Of a DNA stretch of 64,000 nucleotides, positions 60,879-64,000 are shown in pieces. The stretch comes from Mycobacterium sp. OTB74 (GTDB taxonomy: Bacteria; Actinomycetota; Actinomycetes; Mycobacteriales; Mycobacteriaceae). The notes beneath the pieces were generated by a model. The model did not search any database. It was not told the origin of the DNA and was given only the letters and a program-made list of their open reading frames with translations. Position 1 is the first letter of the stretch. Each line of letters opens with the position of its first letter. The position numbers were made by a program, and so were the translations under genes. The stretch lies in the NCBI RefSeq assembly GCF_029892685.1, contig NZ_JARXVD010000020.1:54697-118696 (forward strand), given 5' to 3'.

Positions 60879-62120
60879 CTACATCGCGAAGTGTGTTCGG
60901 ACACCGTTGGCATTCGCATATCGGATGCCAGTACGGACTTGAAACTCGGCGACCGAACAGCCAACTTCCAGACCCTTGGGAAAATCCGACCACGAGGCCA
61001 TCAAGTCATTCTCCCCAACGGTTCCGATGCGCGTGATGACTCCGAGTGAGCGGACATCGTCTCCCGTGCACGCACTGTCTGCGATCCCTACCTTCGGTTC
61101 CGGGTACGTGATGGTCCCATGCCCCATCTCGATAACACCACCGCCACCGGGGGCGAACGGTCCCTCCTGCGGAGGACACTGATCGTTGGTGATGACAGGT
61201 CGAGTAAGACCAATTACCGCCTCGCACATCTTTTTCCATCCGTACTCCGATAGGTAACCGCCGCGCGCCGGCGTGCCAAGTACCTTGCCCATAAGGCCAC
61301 CGACATAGCGCCACAGACTTTCAAAGGCGTCCTCCATCTCGATGCGTCGCGTCTCGTCGCCAGGAAGGTGGTACATCCGCTTTGCGTGCATCAGCCCTGA
61401 ACGAAAGTCACAGTAGATATTGTCGTACGCCCACTGAATCGGGTCCGGTTCGCCGTCTGGAACAAGGGTAGACACGGGCACCATCGAATCTGCTTGGGCA
61501 AGTGCATCTTTGAACCATTTGCCTTCACCACCCTTGCTCTGAGGATAGAGATGGTGGAGCAGAGATTCCATGGCAAGAAACATGTTCCGATACGCCTCGA
61601 ACAATGCGTTCGACGCACGGGCTATCCGCATGAAGCGCATCGCATCGTGCAGCGTCGGCGGCGGCGGCACCACCTGCGGAACCACATTGCCGTCTTTGTC
61701 ACGAACCGTCCCGGTTGCGCTGAACTCGGGCGCAATCGGCAGGATGGCCGTCGCCCTCATCGTGACGACGTCGGCACGACGCGCCCACGTCAGGGATTCG
61801 GTGTAAGGATCGGTGATTACCGCGTCGCCCTTTGCCAGGGCGCACATGTAGTCCAACCCCAGATTCGCGTGTCGAAGCGCTTCGGAAAACGCATCCTCGA
61901 TACACAGTTCCTGATCGCAGTATGTGACCACCAACGCTGACTCGGCGTCCACACATGTTGTCCACCCACCGACGTTGACCGACCCTCCGATGCGGGCTGG
62001 CCTCCTGAGTTGAAACGCACCTCCACTGCTGAGTTGCTCACCCTGCAACTCGATACCTGCGAAACGCCCCACCGTCACCGCTCGAGGGTACGACGCACCC
62101 CTAACGAAACGCTCAGTCAT
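60879..62120 (-). CDS. HEPN-motif-containing hypothetical protein
   Basis: A 413-residue protein. The middle-to-C-terminal helical region has FEAYRNMFLAMESLLHHLYPQ and, about 55 residues on, CDFRSGLMHAKR with R240-x4-H245, the catalytic pattern of HEPN RNases and ApeA-like effectors. The N-terminal 150 residues are beta-rich and not recognised. The ATG at 62120 overlaps the stop of the upstream gene (ATGA), fixing the start and indicating a coupled operon. HEPN assignment is by motif only. Confidence 0.6.
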   Translation of the reverse strand: MTERFVRGASYPRAVTVGRFAGIELQGEQLSSGGAFQLRRPARIGGSVNVGGWTTCVDAESALVVTYCDQELCIEDAFSEALRHANLGLDYMCALAKGDAVITDPYTESLTWARRADVVTMRATAILPIAPEFSATGTVRDKDGNVVPQVVPPPPTLHDAMRFMRIARASNALFEAYRNMFLAMESLLHHLYPQSKGGEGKWFKDALAQADSMVPVSTLVPDGEPDPIQWAYDNIYCDFRSGLMHAKRMYHLPGDETRRIEMEDAFESLWRYVGGLMGKVLGTPARGGYLSEYGWKKMCEAVIGLTRPVITNDQCPPQEGPFAPGGGGVIEMGHGTITYPEPKVGIADSACTGDDVRSLGVITRIGTVGENDLMASWSDFPKGLEVGCSVAEFQVRTGIRYANANGVRTHFAM

Positions 62121-62503
62121 CCGACCCATTTCACCCACGCACGTACGCTGCGGACATCGCCACCCTGGCGACAACCCTTTTCAGGGAGTCGCTTCAGCAC
62201 AACCAGGGCCTGAGCGTGCTCATCTGATGTTGCGCGGATACCGACACTTCTATTGCCATAGGTGGCTTTGATTTCCACCGTCCGGCCGTCGGCGGCCACC
62301 GCGTTGTGACCGGCTGTTGATGCCGGCGTGAGCTCAAGGTCGAACATCGCTTCGGCAGCAGCCTCCTCAGGGAGCCCATCAGGTGACCGTCCAAGGGGAA
62401 CTTCCGCCCAGGATGCAACTGCTCGAGCTCTACTACGATCTTGTGCAGTTGCGCGACCAACTCGGCGGTCCGAGCTGTTCGATCGGCCAAGGATCTTGCT
62501 CAT
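62117..62503 (-). CDS. DUF6998-like protein, apparently frameshifted
   Basis: Two frames share one homology. From TTG 62490, ...VVELEQLHPGRKFPLDG then HLMGSL is the DUF6998-type N-terminus. After about 62367 the continuation EEAAAEAMFDLEL, ASTAGHNAVAADGRTVEIKAT and RATSDEHAQALVVLKRLPEKG lies in the other frame, which is open from ATG 62503 to 62117. One deleted base near 62367 explains this. As it stands the ATG product would have an unrelated N-terminus. DUF6998-like proteins are common in mobile islands; a nuclease-like role is speculative. Confidence 0.6.
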   Translation of the reverse strand: MSKILGRSNSSDRRVGRATAQDRSRARAVASWAEVPLGRSPDGLPEEAAAEAMFDLELTPASTAGHNAVAADGRTVEIKATYGNRSVGIRATSDEHAQALVVLKRLPEKGCRQGGDVRSVRAWVKWVG

Positions 62504-62550
62504 GCAAATCCGCCCGCTTGTGCGTTCACGGTCTCGGACCCCTCTCAGCG

Positions 62551-63537
62551 TTACTCCGGCACTGCGTCGGGTTTCGGTGCGTCCGTCAAGCCTTTGTTGC
62601 TGGTGCGGCCTGAGGGCTTGGACGACCTACTACGCCGTCCTGCTTTCGAATGATCAGAGGCGTTGCGAGGCAATGCTTCCGGGTTGGTCGCACTGCTGAT
62701 GATTGCCAGTATTGCTTGATCCTTCGTCGCGCCTGACAAGCGTTCAGCCAGGCGCTCGGCCGTTAGCAGTCGCGAGAACTCAAGAGGCTGCATGAAGTAC
62801 GCCCGCAGTTGCGCTGACGAGTCCTGCTGCATACGCACGAAAGTCGTTCCGAGATATCCGCCGAGCGCACCGCCCGATATACCGGTGACACCAGCAGTTA
62901 CGGAGGCGACGGATGATGATGAGGTTCCTGCAACTATTGCGGCCGTTAGAATGACGAAAAATCCCGCACCTGCGGCTATCTGGGCATTCACGAAACTGCG
63001 CCGTGCCTGACCTGTCGCGATCTGGTGGTAGTAATCCAGTCGACGTTGGGTCGCCAACCAAAGATTGCCGTAGTCGTCGGTCCCGGTCCCATCACCCTCG
63101 ATAACCGCTTCCTCGGCTTTGCGCAGATCGGTCTCCGCTGCTCCAAGGATTTGACGGTCTACGAAATTCTGCCGACCGGCTCTGTCAATGGTCATGACCA
63201 CAAAACCACCGATATAGACATACGCAAGTAGCCCTATGGCGGCTGCCTCCAACGTACGAAGACCGACCAAGGTGAGCGAGGGAGGTCTGAGGAACACATC
63301 GAAAATGAACGCGCCTGCGAGTGCCGCGACAGGTACTCCGGCTAAGCACCACAGTCGGATGCGCTTGGAGCGCTCCGCTTCCGGCGACTGTCGCCATAGT
63401 TGGCGGCGTTGCGCTTGCTGCCTTCGCGTGAGTTTCGCAAGGGGCACCGCGAATAGGGCGATGGGCGATAGTTCTGGGTCGACGTCGTTGCTCGCCTCAC
63501 TGCGCTGCGCTTGACCACGATCAGATTGCTCAGCCAA
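62551..63537 (-). CDS. TRADD-N-associated-type membrane-domain protein
   Basis: About 328 residues. Four hydrophobic segments (about 63-81, 96-117, 187-205, 209-232) flank a helical linker with LWLATQRRLDYYHQIATGQARRSF and are followed by TFVRMQQDSSAQLRAYFMQPLEFSRLLTAERL. This is the pattern I recall for the TRADD-N-associated membrane domain described from bacterial conflict systems. The C-terminus is basic and Ser-rich. I prefer TTG 63537 (GGGGGAG upstream); the ATG at 63663 lacks a ribosome site. It begins the operon with the DUF6998-like and HEPN-motif genes. Confidence 0.65.
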   Translation of the reverse strand: MAEQSDRGQAQRSEASNDVDPELSPIALFAVPLAKLTRRQQAQRRQLWRQSPEAERSKRIRLWCLAGVPVAALAGAFIFDVFLRPPSLTLVGLRTLEAAAIGLLAYVYIGGFVVMTIDRAGRQNFVDRQILGAAETDLRKAEEAVIEGDGTGTDDYGNLWLATQRRLDYYHQIATGQARRSFVNAQIAAGAGFFVILTAAIVAGTSSSSVASVTAGVTGISGGALGGYLGTTFVRMQQDSSAQLRAYFMQPLEFSRLLTAERLAERLSGATKDQAILAIISSATNPEALPRNASDHSKAGRRSRSSKPSGRTSNKGLTDAPKPDAVPE

Positions 63538-63974
63538 ACTCGCTCCCCCAGTTCGTAACGTTGCCTGATAAAGATATACGCAAAGCGTGTCCGTCTCCCG
63601 CGAACTCTGCGCGCGAACTGAGCTTCCCGAGTTCAAATCGCGAGCCAGGCCGGTGTTGTGCATGAATCGTCGGCATTTTCCAGCAGGGCAGTCCGTCGTA
63701 TCCGAATCTCATGCCATGCGCGACGGCGCCCAAGGTATCCGCCAGCCGATTCGCCGCTTGGATGATGGGTGACCGCACAAGAAGCCGGTTACTGAACTAC
63801 GCGTGCATGTGAATCAGCTCTGTTAGAGGACGGCTGCCCGCCTGCAATTCATCTTGGGCCTGGTCGATATCGCCTACGGTTAGCGCACCGTTGAGCACTA
63901 TCCTCGGGTCTGCTGCACGAATAGGTGACACCTGATCTGCCTAGTTTTCAGAGCTGGGCTGAAAGGATGTCATC
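63538..63974. other. Region upstream of the accessory operon up to the IS edge
   Basis: No confident gene other than the short frame at 63797-63931; probably holds the operon promoter. Confidence 0.35.
63797..63931 (-). pseudogene. Short 3' gene fragment, possibly cut by the IS element
   Basis: A 44-codon frame reading PRIVLNGALTVGDIDQAQ then DELQAGSRPLTELIHMHA looks like the end of a real protein by composition. Its only start is a GTG at 63931, at the presumed IS boundary. Family unknown. Confidence 0.35.
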
Positions 63975-64000
63975 GTGTCCAAGCCGTATCCCAAGGAGTT
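63975..64000 (+). mobile_element. Start of an IS3-family-type transposase OrfA, cut by window edge
   Basis: GTG at 63975 starts VSKPYPKE, matching the usual OrfA N-terminus (MxKPYPKEFR). AAAGGA lies upstream. The IS end probably lies near 63926. Confidence 0.6.

Noticed and set aside
53474..64000. tRNA or rRNA genes in the right half
   Set aside because: I saw no cloverleaf-like or rRNA-like sequence; absence is by eye, not by a scan.

Overview
The window reads as a chromosomal segment of a Mycobacterium (sensu lato). Markers are a near-textbook DosR/DosS pair, HspX, Tgs1, an MPT63 homologue, Acg-type nitroreductases, an MPTR pentapeptide-repeat protein, a mycofactocin-type SDR, F420-type LLM enzymes and a perfect mycobacterial SOS box. 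Calls rest on reading translated sequence and on remembered families; no database search was run.

Region A (1-36.6 kb, plus 55.6-58.5 kb) is an unusually dense dormancy (DosR-type) supercluster. It holds an Rv2004c-like kinase (cut by the left edge), acg-usp-dosR-dosS, an Rv1733c-like membrane protein, a GNAT enzyme and a second acg. Next come a phosphoribosyltransferase/erythromycin-esterase fusion, tgs1, a molybdopterin oxidoreductase, a secreted MPTR protein without a PPE domain and an orphan DosS/DosT-like kinase. A flavin-binding protein, PEP synthase and a trehalose-phosphatase/GH65 fusion follow. The rest is two SpoIIAA-like proteins, a Crp/Fnr regulator, hspX, three more universal stress proteins, a zinc alcohol dehydrogenase, a DUF2156 protein and a lone phosphoribosyltransferase. 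About 15 near-palindromic sites resembling the DosR box (GGGACTWWAGTCCC core) lie mostly 35-105 bp upstream of these genes, so much of the region is probably one hypoxia/NO regulon next to its own regulator. At 55.6-58.5 kb a second patch has adhP, a usp and a decayed acg/adh chimera.

Region B (36.6-39.7 kb) has mpt63, then about 2.5 kb bounded by 15-bp direct repeats. It carries a uracil-DNA-glycosylase-like protein, three small secreted proteins and striking palindromes.

Region C (39.7-55.6 kb) is metabolic: SRPBCC protein, carboxylesterase, zinc metallopeptidase, DUF1254 lipoprotein, TetR-monooxygenase-SDR operon, thioesterase and LLM oxidoreductase. It continues with a TetR regulator, an amidohydrolase and two acyl-CoA dehydrogenases, a P450 and an SOS-controlled radical-SAM protein. 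Palindromes at both TetR loci look like their operators. The enzyme set suggests oxidative and then beta-oxidation-like breakdown of a lipid or alicyclic acid; the substrate is unknown.

Region D (58.5-64 kb) has small membrane/secreted proteins, then a junction where dtd is truncated. Beyond it is an accessory block on the minus strand: a TRADD-N-associated-type membrane protein, a frameshifted DUF6998-like protein, a HEPN-motif protein and an HNH fragment, ending in the start of an IS3-type transposase at the right edge. This is the best candidate for an undescribed conflict/defence system.
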